This document shows positions 1 to 8,572 of a stretch of DNA of 64,000 nucleotides, in pieces; within the stretch, counting starts at the first letter, position 1; each line of letters opens with the position of its first letter. The translations under genes and the position numbers were made by a program. This DNA is from Deltaproteobacteria bacterium. GTDB lineage: Bacteria; Desulfobacterota; Binatia; UTPRO1. The notes beneath the pieces were generated by a model. The model made no database searches. It was not told where the DNA came from and saw nothing but the letters and a program-made list of their open reading frames with translations. Location: positions 1 through 64,000 of the forward strand of contig JACQEO010000041.1 of the NCBI GenBank assembly GCA_016200545.1. Direction: 5' to 3'.

Positions 1-4
1 CTAG

Positions 5-1179
5 GGAAGCTCTGCACAGGTGGCAATGCCGCGCCGATTGAGGGCCAGAATCATGAGCGATCGCCGGCAGCAGCCAGATTTGGACGGCGCATCACGCTCC
101 CGAGGACCGCGATGGTGCGCTCGGAAGACGTGGATGCCGCTACAGGTAAGGCGCGGCGCCGGCCGGCAGGAGCTGGCGGCGGACGGCATAGAGATTCGCC
201 AGGGCAAACATCGTCTGCGCCCGTGCCAGGTTCTTCGCCAGGCCGCGATAGCGGACCTTCGCGAAGCCCCACAGCCGCTTCACCACGTGGAAGGGATGTT
301 CACAGCGGGCCCGTGTCCGCGAGCGGGCGCGATTGATCTTCCGCCACCGCTCGCTCAAGGGGTGGGCCTTGCCCCGGGGGCGCCGATTCACGCGGTACCG
401 CACGCCCCGCGCCTCGTACGCCTGCCGATCGGCTTCCTTCCAATAGGCCTGGTCGCCGTCGAGGACCTGCTCGTCGCCGTGCAGCAGCGTGGGCACTTGC
501 GTGATGTCGGCCGCCGACGCCGCGGTCGCAGTGACGTGGTGCACGCGCCCCTTGCGGTCCGTCCCGATGTGCAGCTTCATCCCGAAGTACCACTGCTTCC
601 CCTTCTTCGTCTGCTTCATCTCCGGGTCGCGCGTCTTGCTGGCGTTCTTCGTCGAGCTCGGGGCCGCAATGATCGTGGCATCCACGATCGTCCCCGCCTT
701 CAGCAACAGCCGCTTCGCGGTGAGCAGGCCATTGATTGCCGCGAACATCGTCGCGGTCAGCTGATGCTGCGCCAGCAAATGCCGGAACCGCAGGATCGTC
801 GTCTCATCGGGTACCACGTCGTCGCCCAGCTCCACGCGGGTGAAGCGGCGCATCGCTTCGCTGTCGTAGATCGCATCCTCGGCCTGCGGGTCCGACAGGT
901 TGAACCACTGTTGCAGGAAGTAGATGCGCAGCATCTTCTCCAGCCCCAACGGCTGCCGTCCGTTCCCGGCCTGCGGATAGTGCGGCGCGATCAGCGCGAG
1001 CAGCCGCGCCCAGGGGATCACCGCATCCATCTCGGCGAGAAACCGCTCGCGGCGCGTGATCTTGCCCTTCTGGTGCCACGCCACCGATGCGAAGGTCCGT
1101 TGTTCGCCCATCACCCCACCTCCTCACCCATCGATCGAACATTCTCTTACCCTATTCGATCGACTTGTGCAGAGTTTCC
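5..1179 (-). mobile_element. IS5-family insertion sequence, complete
   Basis: The element is bounded by imperfect 14-bp inverted repeats, GGAAGCTCTGCACA at 5-18 and TGTGCAGAGTTTCC at 1166-1179, with one mismatch. It is flanked on both sides by CTAG (1-4 and 1180-1183), which fits the YTAR target duplication known for the IS5 group. It carries one transposase gene on the minus strand that looks intact. Both ends and the target duplication survive, so the insertion is probably recent. The gene it landed in, if any, lies left of the window. Confidence 0.9.
140..1114 (-). CDS. IS5-family DDE transposase
   Basis: A 324-residue transposase of the usual length for the IS5 group. It has an N-terminal DUF772-type helical region (about residues 20-130) and then the RNase H-like DDE core. 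The first Asp is in GTIVDATIIAAP, the second in DGDQAYWK, and the Glu is in CEHPFHVVK, which fits the IS5 signature of R, E and K in a Y-x2-R-x3-E-x6-K pattern. It would cut and join the 14-bp ends of its own element. No frameshift or internal stop is visible, so it is likely active. It reads in one frame, unlike IS elements that use programmed frameshifting. Confidence 0.93.
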   Translation of the reverse strand: MMGEQRTFASVAWHQKGKITRRERFLAEMDAVIPWARLLALIAPHYPQAGNGRQPLGLEKMLRIYFLQQWFNLSDPQAEDAIYDSEAMRRFTRVELGDDVVPDETTILRFRHLLAQHQLTATMFAAINGLLTAKRLLLKAGTIVDATIIAAPSSTKNASKTRDPEMKQTKKGKQWYFGMKLHIGTDRKGRVHHVTATAASAADITQVPTLLHGDEQVLDGDQAYWKEADRQAYEARGVRYRVNRRPRGKAHPLSERWRKINRARSRTRARCEHPFHVVKRLWGFAKVRYRGLAKNLARAQTMFALANLYAVRRQLLPAGAAPYL

Positions 1180-1207
1180 CTAGGCGCCACACGAGGGGCG
1201 CGACCGC

Positions 1208-1831
1208 TCAGCCTGCCGCCGGCACCTTCATGCCGCGTTGCACGGGCGGGCGCGCGCCGAGGGCGGCGGCCCAGCGGCGCAGGTGGGGTGCGTCGCCGAC
1301 ACGGTCGCTGAAGGCGCCGAGAAGCGCGGCGATCCACGGGTAGGTCGCGACGTCCGCGATCGAGTACTCGCCGGCAAGGAACTCCGCGTGCGCGAGCTCG
1401 CCGTCGAGGACGCGGACGATCCGCAACGTCTCGTTGACGAACCGATCGATGGCGTAGGGGACCTTTTCGGCCGCCTGCGCCATGAAGTAGTAGACGTTGC
1501 CGAACGTCGGTCCGACGGCGCTCATCTGGAACATCAGCCACTCGAGGACGCGCGCCCGTGCCGCGCCCTCGCGCGGCAAGAACCGTCCGGTCTTCTCCGC
1601 GAGGTACATGAGGATCGCGCCCGACTCGAAGACGGTGAGCCGCCCGCCCGGCCCGTCGGGGTCGACGATCGCGGGAATCTTCCCGTTCGGGTTGAGGGCG
1701 AGGAATTCCGGCCGGTGTTGCTCGTCCGCTCCGAGGTTCACGGGATGCACGGCATAGGGCAGCCCGAGCTCCTCCAACATGATGGAGACCTTGTAGCCGT
1801 TCGGCGTCGTCCACGTGTAGAGATCGATCAT
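1208..1831 (-). CDS. Glutathione S-transferase (YfcG/Ure2-like)
   Basis: A 207-residue cytosolic enzyme with the two-domain GST layout. The N-terminal thioredoxin-like domain (about 1-80) begins MIDLYTWTTPNGYKVSI and holds the NPNGKIPAIVD and FESGAI segments that bind glutathione. The all-helical C-terminal domain (about 90-205) holds SIADVATYPW. The TPNGYK motif, with Asn near position 11, is typical of the Nu-class disulfide-bond oxidoreductases YfcG and YghU, so disulfide or peroxide reduction is as likely as conjugation. GAGGGT precedes the ATG at 1831. It is monocistronic and lies just beside the IS5 copy, whose right end is 24 bp away. Confidence 0.9.
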   Translation of the reverse strand: MIDLYTWTTPNGYKVSIMLEELGLPYAVHPVNLGADEQHRPEFLALNPNGKIPAIVDPDGPGGRLTVFESGAILMYLAEKTGRFLPREGAARARVLEWLMFQMSAVGPTFGNVYYFMAQAAEKVPYAIDRFVNETLRIVRVLDGELAHAEFLAGEYSIADVATYPWIAALLGAFSDRVGDAPHLRRWAAALGARPPVQRGMKVPAAG

Positions 1832-1969
1832 CGTCGTACCCTCGCGCGCCCCCCGTCCTCAGTCAACGCTCGTCGCCCCGCGTGTGGCGCGGTCCGGAGC
1901 TTCCTTTCCGACGTCGATCCGTTCTAGAAGCGCCACACCACGGGCCTGCACGGCCACAAGGAGGGGGCG

Positions 1970-2242
1970 ATGACACAGGCGATGAAACGCGGCTTACAGG
2001 TCGGAGTGCTGACGGCGGTGTTCGTGACCGGCTACCTCTGCGGCTCGGTCTCACAGCGCAACGCCGGCGCGGAGATGGGCGAGCTCGGCGGTGCGGTGAT
2101 GAAGCAGGCCGGTGAGTCCGGCGGTGCGCTCGGCTCGGCGGCAAAGCTCGGGACGGCGATCGTCGACATGCAAGATCACGTGAGCGCGCTGCAAAAGAAC
2201 ATCGACACCCTGAAGGGCATCAAGTCGGCGCTCGGCGGCTGA
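1970..2242 (+). CDS. Small membrane-anchored protein of unknown function
   Basis: A 90-residue protein preceded by a strong ribosome binding site (AAGGAGG, 6-8 bases before the ATG). One hydrophobic segment at about residues 10-28 (VGVLTAVFVTGYLCG) could be an uncleaved anchor or a signal peptide. The remainder is Gly/Ala-rich and ends in a helical, coiled-coil-like stretch (MQDHVSALQKNIDTLKGIKSAL). I do not recognise the family. It converges with opgH and its stop codon lies in the loop of a GC-rich hairpin that may terminate transcription. The ribosome site and biased codon use make it a credible gene. Confidence 0.75.
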   Translation: MTQAMKRGLQVGVLTAVFVTGYLCGSVSQRNAGAEMGELGGAVMKQAGESGGALGSAAKLGTAIVDMQDHVSALQKNIDTLKGIKSALGG

Positions 2243-2248
2243 GCCGCC
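2234..2248. terminator. GC-rich hairpin between convergent genes
   Basis: GGCGGC, loop TGA, GCCGCC: a 6-bp perfect stem whose loop is the stop codon of the small protein upstream. It sits between two convergent genes. There is no T-tract, so intrinsic termination is uncertain. Confidence 0.3.
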
Positions 2249-2254
2249 AGCGAT

Positions 2255-5008
2255 TCAACGCCGTTCGGCGGGCTCGGCGGCCACCCACACCCGGCGGTGC
2301 AGCTCGTCGACACGTTGCGGATCGCGCAACAGGACGTCGCGCTCGCCGACGGTGAGTGCGCCCGGTCCCTCCACGAGCACGCGCGTGGTGAGCGCCTCGC
2401 GACGCGCGAGGATACTCGCGCGCGCCGAGCGCGGCGCGCCTTGGAGCGCGCAATGAACGGCGCTCTGTCCGGGATCGACGACGGCGCGAACGAAGCCGCT
2501 CGGCGCCGCGCTCGTGGCGTGATCGTGCGCGCCGATGACGAGCGCGGGGCCTGATTCGGCGGCGGCGCGTTCCGCCACCTCGGTCAGCTCCTCGACGTCG
2601 CGGAGCTCACGCGGCGGCGCGATCTCCTCGGGGATGAGGAAGAGTCCCGCGGCGCGCGCGCGCGCGCCGAGGCGGACGTGGCTCGCGTAGACCGAGAGCG
2701 GGATCGAGACGATGAGCGCGCCGATGATCGGCATCACCCACCAGAAGTAGTCGGGATTCAGCCAGAAAAGACTCCCGCCCCAGAGACAGGCGACCACGGT
2801 GTCGACGCCGTGATGACGGATGGCCTCGCCCCAGCCGGTCTCGCTGTCCTCGCGCTCCTGCGAGCGCCACGTGACGGTGCGCCCGAGCAAGTTCAGCAGG
2901 ACGAAGCGGCTGTGGAAGACCATGCGGATCGGCGCCAGCAGGCTCGAGATCAGGATCTCGACGAGCATGCTCAGGGCGAGCTTGCCGAACCCGCCGTAGA
3001 GCCGCGCCTCGCGCCGTTTCACGACGATGAGCGCGACGCTCAGGAGCTTCGGCAGAAAGAGAATCATGCCGGTGACCGCGAGCAGCGCACGCGCCCAGTT
3101 GGGACGCCAGATCGGCCACGCGGGGAAGAGGCTCGGCCCCGACGGGAAGTAGTTCGGCTCACGCAGCGCGTTCTGGATCACCTCGGCGGTGCTGAGAGTC
3201 AAGAAAGTGAACCACAGCAGCGCCGAGACGTAGGAGAGCACGCCGTTCAGGAAGAGCGCGCGGTGCGCGCCGAAAAGACCCTCGGTGAAGAGCAGGCGGA
3301 GATGCTGCAGGTTGCCCTGGCACCAGCGCCGGTCGCGCTTCATCTCCTCGAGCAGCGTCGACGGAACCTCCTCGTAGCTGCCGCCGAGGTCGTACGCGAG
3401 CCAGAGCGTCCAGCCGGCGCGGCCCATGAGGGCCGCCTCGACGAAGTCGTGGCTCAGGATCTCGCCGCCGAGCGGCGGCTTGCCGGGGAGCCGCGGCAGC
3501 GCGCAGTGCGCCATGAAGGGCGCGACGCGGATGATCGCGTTGTGACCCCAGTACTGGCCGTCGCCAAGCTGCCAGTAGTGCAACCCGGCGGCGAACATCG
3601 GACCGTACACGCGGCTCCCGAATTGCTGCACGCGCGCGAACAGCGAGCACCGGTTCACCGCCGCCGGCGCGGTCTGGATCACGCCGACGTCGGGTCGGGC
3701 TTCCATCATGCGCACCATGCGCACCAGCGTCTCGCCGGCCATGACGCTGTCGGCGTCGAGCATCACCATGTAGCGGTAGTCGTGGCCCCAGCGGCGGCAG
3801 AAGTCGGCGACGTTGCCGCTCTTGCGGCGCAGCCGCACGCGGCGGCGGCGGTAGAAGATGCGCGCGAAGCCGTCGACCTCGCGACACCAGCGGAACCACG
3901 CCGCCTCCTCGCGCATCGCGACGTCCGGGTCGGCGGTATCGCTGAGAACGAAGAAGTGGAAGTACTCGAGGGCGCCGACGCGCGCCAGCGACGCGTGGAT
4001 GGCTCGTAGCCCGGCGAAGACGCGCTCGACCGGTTCGGCGCAGATCGGCATCACGATCGCCGTGCGCGCGCCGCCGTCGAGCGGCCGCTCGACGGCGGCG
4101 TCGAGATTGGTGATCGCGAAGCGCTCGCGGCCGCGCGCGAGGATGAGGAAGCCGAAGAGCGCCGTCCAGAACCCGATCGAGATCCAGCTGAAGAGGGCGC
4201 CGAAGAAAACGACGATCGCGACCTCGAGCCACGTCCCGCCCTGACGCGGCAGGACGTTCACCATGAAGCCGCTGGCGACGACGCTGGGGAGAAAGACGAA
4301 GAAGGCGAGGAGCGCGCGCCGGCGCGTGGCGACGCGCGTCCACGGGAGGAGCCGGCGGCGCTCGCGCAGCTTGGCGCGGTCGGTCGTCCCGGGTCCGTGA
4401 GACCGCTTGCCGCGTAGGCGGAGCATCAGGCGGCGGAAGATACGACGCTCGATCGGATCGGGCACCATGCGGCCGCGGTGGAGTGGCGGCGCCGAGCGGA
4501 AGCGGGGCGCGGCGCCGTCGCCGTCCGGCAGCGGTGTATGGGCGGAGCCGTTCGCGCCTGCGGCGTCGGCGGAGGGTCCGTCGCTGGCGTTCGGGTGCGG
4601 CGTCGTGAAGCGTGACGACAGCGCGGCGTCGAGACGCCAGGCGACGAACGGGTCGAGGGCGGCGTCCCACGGCCGCGGGGAAGCGGGGTAGGCATCCATC
4701 AGCAACACGCGCAACGTCGCGAGCGTATCCGCGACCGCATCGCTCCCGCTCGTGTCCGCGGCGCGCATCAGCGCCGCGCGTGCGAGGCTGCCGCGCTCGG
4801 GTTCGGCAATGCCGAGCGCCTCGAGATAGGCGAGGGCGCGCGCCTGCGCATCGTCCCAGCGTTGCACGAGGCGCTCGGGCGCGATCGTGATCCGTGCCTC
4901 CGGCGCGGTCGACACGGGTTCCTGCGGCTGCGGTCCCCGCCGCTCGACGGCGTCCGTCTCGGGCGCGAGTACTCGCGCACCGAGTGCCTGCCGGCTCGTC
5001 TCGCTCAT
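2255..5008 (-). CDS. opgH: Glucans biosynthesis glucosyltransferase OpgH/MdoH
   Basis: A 917-residue inner-membrane family 2 glycosyltransferase that polymerises UDP-glucose into osmoregulated periplasmic glucan and passes the chain across the membrane. The cytoplasmic N-terminal part (about 1-220) is followed by two membrane segments near residues 230-300. The catalytic domain holds VLSDTADPD, the LDADSVMAG metal-binding DxD-type motif, SHDFVEAALMGRAGW, and the RRWCQGN product-binding motif (QxxRW class). Several more membrane spans follow. Length and motif order fit MdoH of Proteobacteria. It lies 13 bp after opgG in the same direction, the usual opgGH operon. Confidence 0.95.
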   Translation of the reverse strand: MSETSRQALGARVLAPETDAVERRGPQPQEPVSTAPEARITIAPERLVQRWDDAQARALAYLEALGIAEPERGSLARAALMRAADTSGSDAVADTLATLRVLLMDAYPASPRPWDAALDPFVAWRLDAALSSRFTTPHPNASDGPSADAAGANGSAHTPLPDGDGAAPRFRSAPPLHRGRMVPDPIERRIFRRLMLRLRGKRSHGPGTTDRAKLRERRRLLPWTRVATRRRALLAFFVFLPSVVASGFMVNVLPRQGGTWLEVAIVVFFGALFSWISIGFWTALFGFLILARGRERFAITNLDAAVERPLDGGARTAIVMPICAEPVERVFAGLRAIHASLARVGALEYFHFFVLSDTADPDVAMREEAAWFRWCREVDGFARIFYRRRRVRLRRKSGNVADFCRRWGHDYRYMVMLDADSVMAGETLVRMVRMMEARPDVGVIQTAPAAVNRCSLFARVQQFGSRVYGPMFAAGLHYWQLGDGQYWGHNAIIRVAPFMAHCALPRLPGKPPLGGEILSHDFVEAALMGRAGWTLWLAYDLGGSYEEVPSTLLEEMKRDRRWCQGNLQHLRLLFTEGLFGAHRALFLNGVLSYVSALLWFTFLTLSTAEVIQNALREPNYFPSGPSLFPAWPIWRPNWARALLAVTGMILFLPKLLSVALIVVKRREARLYGGFGKLALSMLVEILISSLLAPIRMVFHSRFVLLNLLGRTVTWRSQEREDSETGWGEAIRHHGVDTVVACLWGGSLFWLNPDYFWWVMPIIGALIVSIPLSVYASHVRLGARARAAGLFLIPEEIAPPRELRDVEELTEVAERAAAESGPALVIGAHDHATSAAPSGFVRAVVDPGQSAVHCALQGAPRSARASILARREALTTRVLVEGPGALTVGERDVLLRDPQRVDELHRRVWVAAEPAERR

Positions 5009-5021
5009 GCGACGCCGCCCC

Positions 5022-6554
5022 TCACGGCGTGATCGCGTACGACCACGTCTCGGTGAGCGTGTCGCCGCCTTGGTCGAGGAAGGCGCGCAGCTCGAGAGGG
5101 TCGCGCGTCTTCGGCCGGACCTGGAAGCTCAGGCGCCATCCGCCGGTGACTTCGTTCTTGACGACATGTTGATCGAGGATCGTCGCCGCCTCTTCGCCGT
5201 TCAGCACCGTTACCACGCCGCGCAACACCGCGCTCGCGGGAATCGCCTCGAGCTTACCGCCGGAGAAGTCGATGACGAAACGATTGACGTTCTCCGCCTC
5301 GCCGTAGTCGCGCCGGGTGGCGACGACCCGGCCGCCGGGCGGACGCGTCGGATCGTTGCCGTACCAGGAAAGCGTGTAGTCGTAGGCGAGGCGGTCGCCG
5401 GCCTTCGGCGGCACCTTCGGCGCCCAATAGGCCACGATGTTGTCGTTGACGTCGGAGGTCGTCGGGATCTCGACGAGCTCGACGGCGCCGTCGCCGAAGC
5501 CGCGTCGCGGCGCCACCCAGGTGCTCGGACGCCGCTCGGGACGGCTCTCGAGGTCCTCGTAGTGGCCGAAGTCGCGGTCGCGTTGAATGAGCCCGAACCC
5601 CTTCGGGTCGAGTGTTTGGAACGTGTTCACCCCCAGCGCTCTCGGGTTGTCGAGGGGTCGCCACAGCCACTCGCCGCTCGCGAAGCTCGCGAGCAGGCCG
5701 TCGGAATCGTGTACCTCGGGGCGGAAGTCGGGAAACGTCCGCAGCGTGCTCTCCCCGAAGTAGAACATGCTGGTGAGCGGCGCGACCCCGAGCTTCCCGA
5801 TGGCGTTGCGGACGAAGAGCCGGCTCTCGACCGCGACCACGGTCTGCTCGCCGGGATCGACGACGAAGCGATACGCGCCCGTGAGACTCGGGCTGTCGAG
5901 GAGCGCGAACACCACTAGTTGCGTCGCTCCCGGCGCCGGAGTGACGAGCCAGAACTCGCGGAAGTAGGGGAACTCCTCGCCCGACGGCAGCGCGGTGTCG
6001 ATCGCGAGCGCGCGTGCCGAGAGGCCGTACGCCTGACGGGCGCCGACGGCGCGAAAGTAGCTCGCGCCGAGGAAGACGATCACCTCGTCGTAACGGCTCG
6101 GCGTCTTGATCGGATAGTGCACGCGGAAGCCGGCGTAGCCGAGCTCCTGCGGGACTTTGCTCGCGAAGTCATTCTTGCCGTAGTCGAACTTGTTCGGCGA
6201 GAAGCGAAACGGCCGCACCCCCTTCTGGTCGACGACGTTCATCGCGACGATCCGATCATAGAAGAGTCCAGGGTGGAAAAACTGCACGCGAAAGGGCGAT
6301 CGCCCGTCGGCCCACAGCGCTTGCGCGGGACGAAAGCGGATGTCGCGCCACTGGTCGTAGGTGATCTTCAGGAGCCAGTCGGGCACCGTGCCCTTGGTGT
6401 CCTGGAAGGGCGCCTTCGCGAGCTTCTCCGCTTTCGCCGCGACGTCGTCGAGGCCGAATGCGGCGTGGGCCGCCGCGGGGGCGACGAATGTCGCGAGCGC
6501 GAGCGCCGCAGCACAGCCGAGCCGGCGCCGCGCGCCCGACGGGTCCCGGAGCAT
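5022..6554 (-). CDS. opgG: Glucan biosynthesis protein G, periplasmic (OpgG/MdoG)
   Basis: A 510-residue periplasmic protein needed to make or branch osmoregulated periplasmic glucans together with OpgH. I chose the ATG at 6554 because it gives a compact Sec signal peptide (MLRDPSGARRRLG, hydrophobic core CAAALALATF, cleavage after AAAHA). An ATG 30 bp upstream is possible. The mature protein begins FGLDDVAAKAEKLA, the OpgG hallmark, and contains FRVQFFHPGLFYDR and AYRFVVDPGEQT, all typical of the family's beta-sandwich domains. It is first in the operon with opgH. Confidence 0.95.
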   Translation of the reverse strand: MLRDPSGARRRLGCAAALALATFVAPAAAHAAFGLDDVAAKAEKLAKAPFQDTKGTVPDWLLKITYDQWRDIRFRPAQALWADGRSPFRVQFFHPGLFYDRIVAMNVVDQKGVRPFRFSPNKFDYGKNDFASKVPQELGYAGFRVHYPIKTPSRYDEVIVFLGASYFRAVGARQAYGLSARALAIDTALPSGEEFPYFREFWLVTPAPGATQLVVFALLDSPSLTGAYRFVVDPGEQTVVAVESRLFVRNAIGKLGVAPLTSMFYFGESTLRTFPDFRPEVHDSDGLLASFASGEWLWRPLDNPRALGVNTFQTLDPKGFGLIQRDRDFGHYEDLESRPERRPSTWVAPRRGFGDGAVELVEIPTTSDVNDNIVAYWAPKVPPKAGDRLAYDYTLSWYGNDPTRPPGGRVVATRRDYGEAENVNRFVIDFSGGKLEAIPASAVLRGVVTVLNGEEAATILDQHVVKNEVTGGWRLSFQVRPKTRDPLELRAFLDQGGDTLTETWSYAITP

Positions 6555-6654
6555 GATGGCGCCTACTTTAGCAGCCGACCGCATGGGGTCAAGCGTATCG
6601 AGGCGTGCTGCGTGGCTGATCTCTTGAAGAGGATCGTGGTCCGAAGGGCAATTG

Positions 6655-6679
6655 ACTTAGTCCATCTAGTGGACTAAGT
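6655..6679. promoter_or_regulatory. Palindromic operator of Phd/PIN module
   Basis: Perfect inverted repeat ACTTAGTCCA, spacer TCTAG, TGGACTAAGT, ending at the antitoxin start codon. Phd-family antitoxins repress their own operons through such palindromes. The role here is inferred from the position. Confidence 0.6.
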
Positions 6680-6680
6680 G

Positions 6681-6911
6681 ATGAAGCGCATGGCGATCAA
6701 GGCCAACGTTCACGAAGCGAAGACGCGCCTCTCCGAGTTGCTCGAGCGCGCCCACAAGGGCGAGGAAGTCGTCATTGCCAAGGCGGGCAAGCCCTACGCG
6801 CGTCTCGTCCCGGTGGTGGAGGGTAGAGGCCGGGAGCCGGGGGCCTTTCGCGGTCGAATCACCGGCGACGTGCTCGGTGGCGTCGGGTCGGACGAGTCCC
6901 CCTGGGGATGA
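6681..6911 (+). CDS. Phd/YefM-family antitoxin
   Basis: A 76-residue antitoxin with the Phd/YefM fold. The N-terminal DNA-binding half reads IKANVHEAKTRLSELLERA and VVIAKAGKPYARLVP, the standard family signature. The C-terminal 30 residues are Gly/Pro-rich and probably disordered until bound to toxin. A GTG at 6678, the ATG at 6681 and an ATG at 6690 are all possible starts, and all lie inside or just after the palindromic operator. The stop overlaps the PIN toxin start by four bases (ATGA), so the two are translationally coupled. It should neutralise that PIN toxin and repress the operon. Confidence 0.88.
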   Translation: MKRMAIKANVHEAKTRLSELLERAHKGEEVVIAKAGKPYARLVPVVEGRGREPGAFRGRITGDVLGGVGSDESPWG

Positions 6912-7297
6912 AGGCGCTCCTTCTCGATACGTGTGCCATACTCTGGTGGATGGCGGACGCGCCTGAACTCGGCCGTGCCGCACGCCGCGCGATCGTCAAC
7001 CAGCGCAACGATGTCATCGTCTCGGCGGCGTCGCTCTGGGAGATCGCTATCAAGCGCCGCAAGCAACGGCTGGCCGGTGTCGACGAGTACCTCGCTCGCT
7101 ACGCGGAGCTCCATGAACAGTGGGGCTTCTCGACGGTAGTGATCGAGCCGGCGGACGCCGTGGCTGCCGGCACGCTGTCCCTTCCGCACGACGATCCGTT
7201 CGATCGAATGCTCATCGTGCAGAGCCGGCGTCTTCGCGCTGCGATCGTCACGTGCGACGAGGCGATTCGCCAACATGCTCCGGGCTGCGTCTGGTGA
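6908..7297 (+). CDS. PIN-domain ribonuclease toxin (VapC-like)
   Basis: A 129-residue PIN-domain protein starting MKALLLDTCAILWWMAD, where the Asp of LLDTC is the first metal ligand. Other acidic ligands are the Glu of SLWEIAIK, the Asp of HDDPFDRMLI and the Asp of VTCDEAI, giving the full quartet expected of a magnesium-dependent RNase. In toxin-antitoxin systems such enzymes cut tRNA or rRNA. It overlaps the upstream Phd-type antitoxin by four bases. The pair is complete and presumably functional. It is convergent with the P450 gene. Confidence 0.88.
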   Translation: MKALLLDTCAILWWMADAPELGRAARRAIVNQRNDVIVSAASLWEIAIKRRKQRLAGVDEYLARYAELHEQWGFSTVVIEPADAVAAGTLSLPHDDPFDRMLIVQSRRLRAAIVTCDEAIRQHAPGCVW

Positions 7298-7330
7298 GGT
7301 CGCGGTTGAATCGTCCATCAACGCTCGCCG

Positions 7331-8572
7331 TCACCGCAGGCGGAAGCGGATCGGCAGCGTTTTCAGGCCGCTCACGAAGTTCGACTGCACGAGCGCCGGC
7401 GTGCCGGCGAGATCGATGTCGTCGACGCGCGCCAGGAGCTCGCGGAAGACGGTCTCGATCTCCATCTTCGCGAGCACCCGTCCGAGGCAGAGATGGGCGC
7501 CGAAACCGAAGGCGAGGTGGGGATTGGGGTCGCGGTCGACGCGGAAGCGGAACGGCTCCGCGAACACCGCCTCGTCACGGTTGCCCGACGCGTAGCACAG
7601 CATGAGGCAATCACCGGCGCGGATCGCCTGGCCGCCCACCACGGCGTCCTCGGTCGCGGTGCGGAGGAAGTGCTTGACCGGCGTCGTCCAGCGGATCATC
7701 TCCTCGGCCGCTTTGGGGAGCAGCGCCGGCTCGGCGCGCAGACGCGCCATCTCGTCGGGATTCTGCAGAAGCGCCAGGAGGCCGCCGGCGATCGACGAGC
7801 TCGTCGTGTCGTGCCCGGCGGTGGCGACGATCACGTAGTACGAGTTGCGCTCGAACTCGGGAATCGGCTTACCGTCGATCTCGGCGTTGGCGATGACGCT
7901 CGCGAGGTCGTCGCGTGGCGTGCGGCGGCGCTCTTCGGTCAGGCGGTTGAAGTAGTCGTTGAAATCGAAGAGCGCCTGCATCAGGTCGACATCGGTGCCG
8001 CCGCGGCGCATATCGGGATCTTCGGGGCCGAAGAGCTCTTGGGTGAGCTTCAGCATGAGCGGCTCGTCCGACGGCGGCACGCCGAGGAGCGACATGATGA
8101 CGCGCAACGGAAACCAGGCCGCGGCGTCGCGCGCGAAATCACACGTGCCGCCGTGCTGCGCCAAGCGGTCGACGAACTCGGCGGCGAGCCGTTCGAGCTC
8201 GGGCTCGAGGCGCCGTAGGCTCGATTTCAAGAACCACGGCTGCGTCATCGCTCGGTAGGCGCGATGGTCGGGATCGTCCATCTGCACGAGTGAACGCACG
8301 GGATTGGCACTGCCGCCGGTGAGCGCGCGGGCGCGCGCCTCGGCGACGTGGGTTTGCAGGACGGCGCGCGGCTCGTTGACGAAACGATGGTGCTGGCGCT
8401 CGACGTCGATGATGTCGGCGTGCTTGGTGACCGCCCAGAAGGACGGGTAGCCATCGGGCTCGACCCAGACGACGGGCGCATCGCGGCGCATCGCCGTGAA
8501 GAGGGCGTGCAGCCGCGTGTCGTCGGCGTAGGTGCGCGGGTAGGCGATCTCGCGGAAGTCGGCGGCCGTCAC
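7331..8572 (-). CDS. Cytochrome P450 monooxygenase
   Basis: A 413-residue soluble bacterial P450. The I-helix oxygen-binding motif AGHDTTS, the ExxR pair in EEMIRW and the heme-binding FGFGAHLCLG (Cys near residue 362) are all present. The GTG start at 8572 is chosen because it overlaps the aldehyde dehydrogenase stop as GTGA and gives a normal length. An upstream in-frame ATG would add 20 unlikely residues. As the last gene of a thiolase-ALDH-P450 operon it probably hydroxylates a lipid, terpenoid or steroid side chain before beta-oxidation, by analogy with actinobacterial CYP125/CYP142. The substrate is inferred, and no ferredoxin gene is adjacent. Confidence 0.93.
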   Translation of the reverse strand: MTAADFREIAYPRTYADDTRLHALFTAMRRDAPVVWVEPDGYPSFWAVTKHADIIDVERQHHRFVNEPRAVLQTHVAEARARALTGGSANPVRSLVQMDDPDHRAYRAMTQPWFLKSSLRRLEPELERLAAEFVDRLAQHGGTCDFARDAAAWFPLRVIMSLLGVPPSDEPLMLKLTQELFGPEDPDMRRGGTDVDLMQALFDFNDYFNRLTEERRRTPRDDLASVIANAEIDGKPIPEFERNSYYVIVATAGHDTTSSSIAGGLLALLQNPDEMARLRAEPALLPKAAEEMIRWTTPVKHFLRTATEDAVVGGQAIRAGDCLMLCYASGNRDEAVFAEPFRFRVDRDPNPHLAFGFGAHLCLGRVLAKMEIETVFRELLARVDDIDLAGTPALVQSNFVSGLKTLPIRFRLR

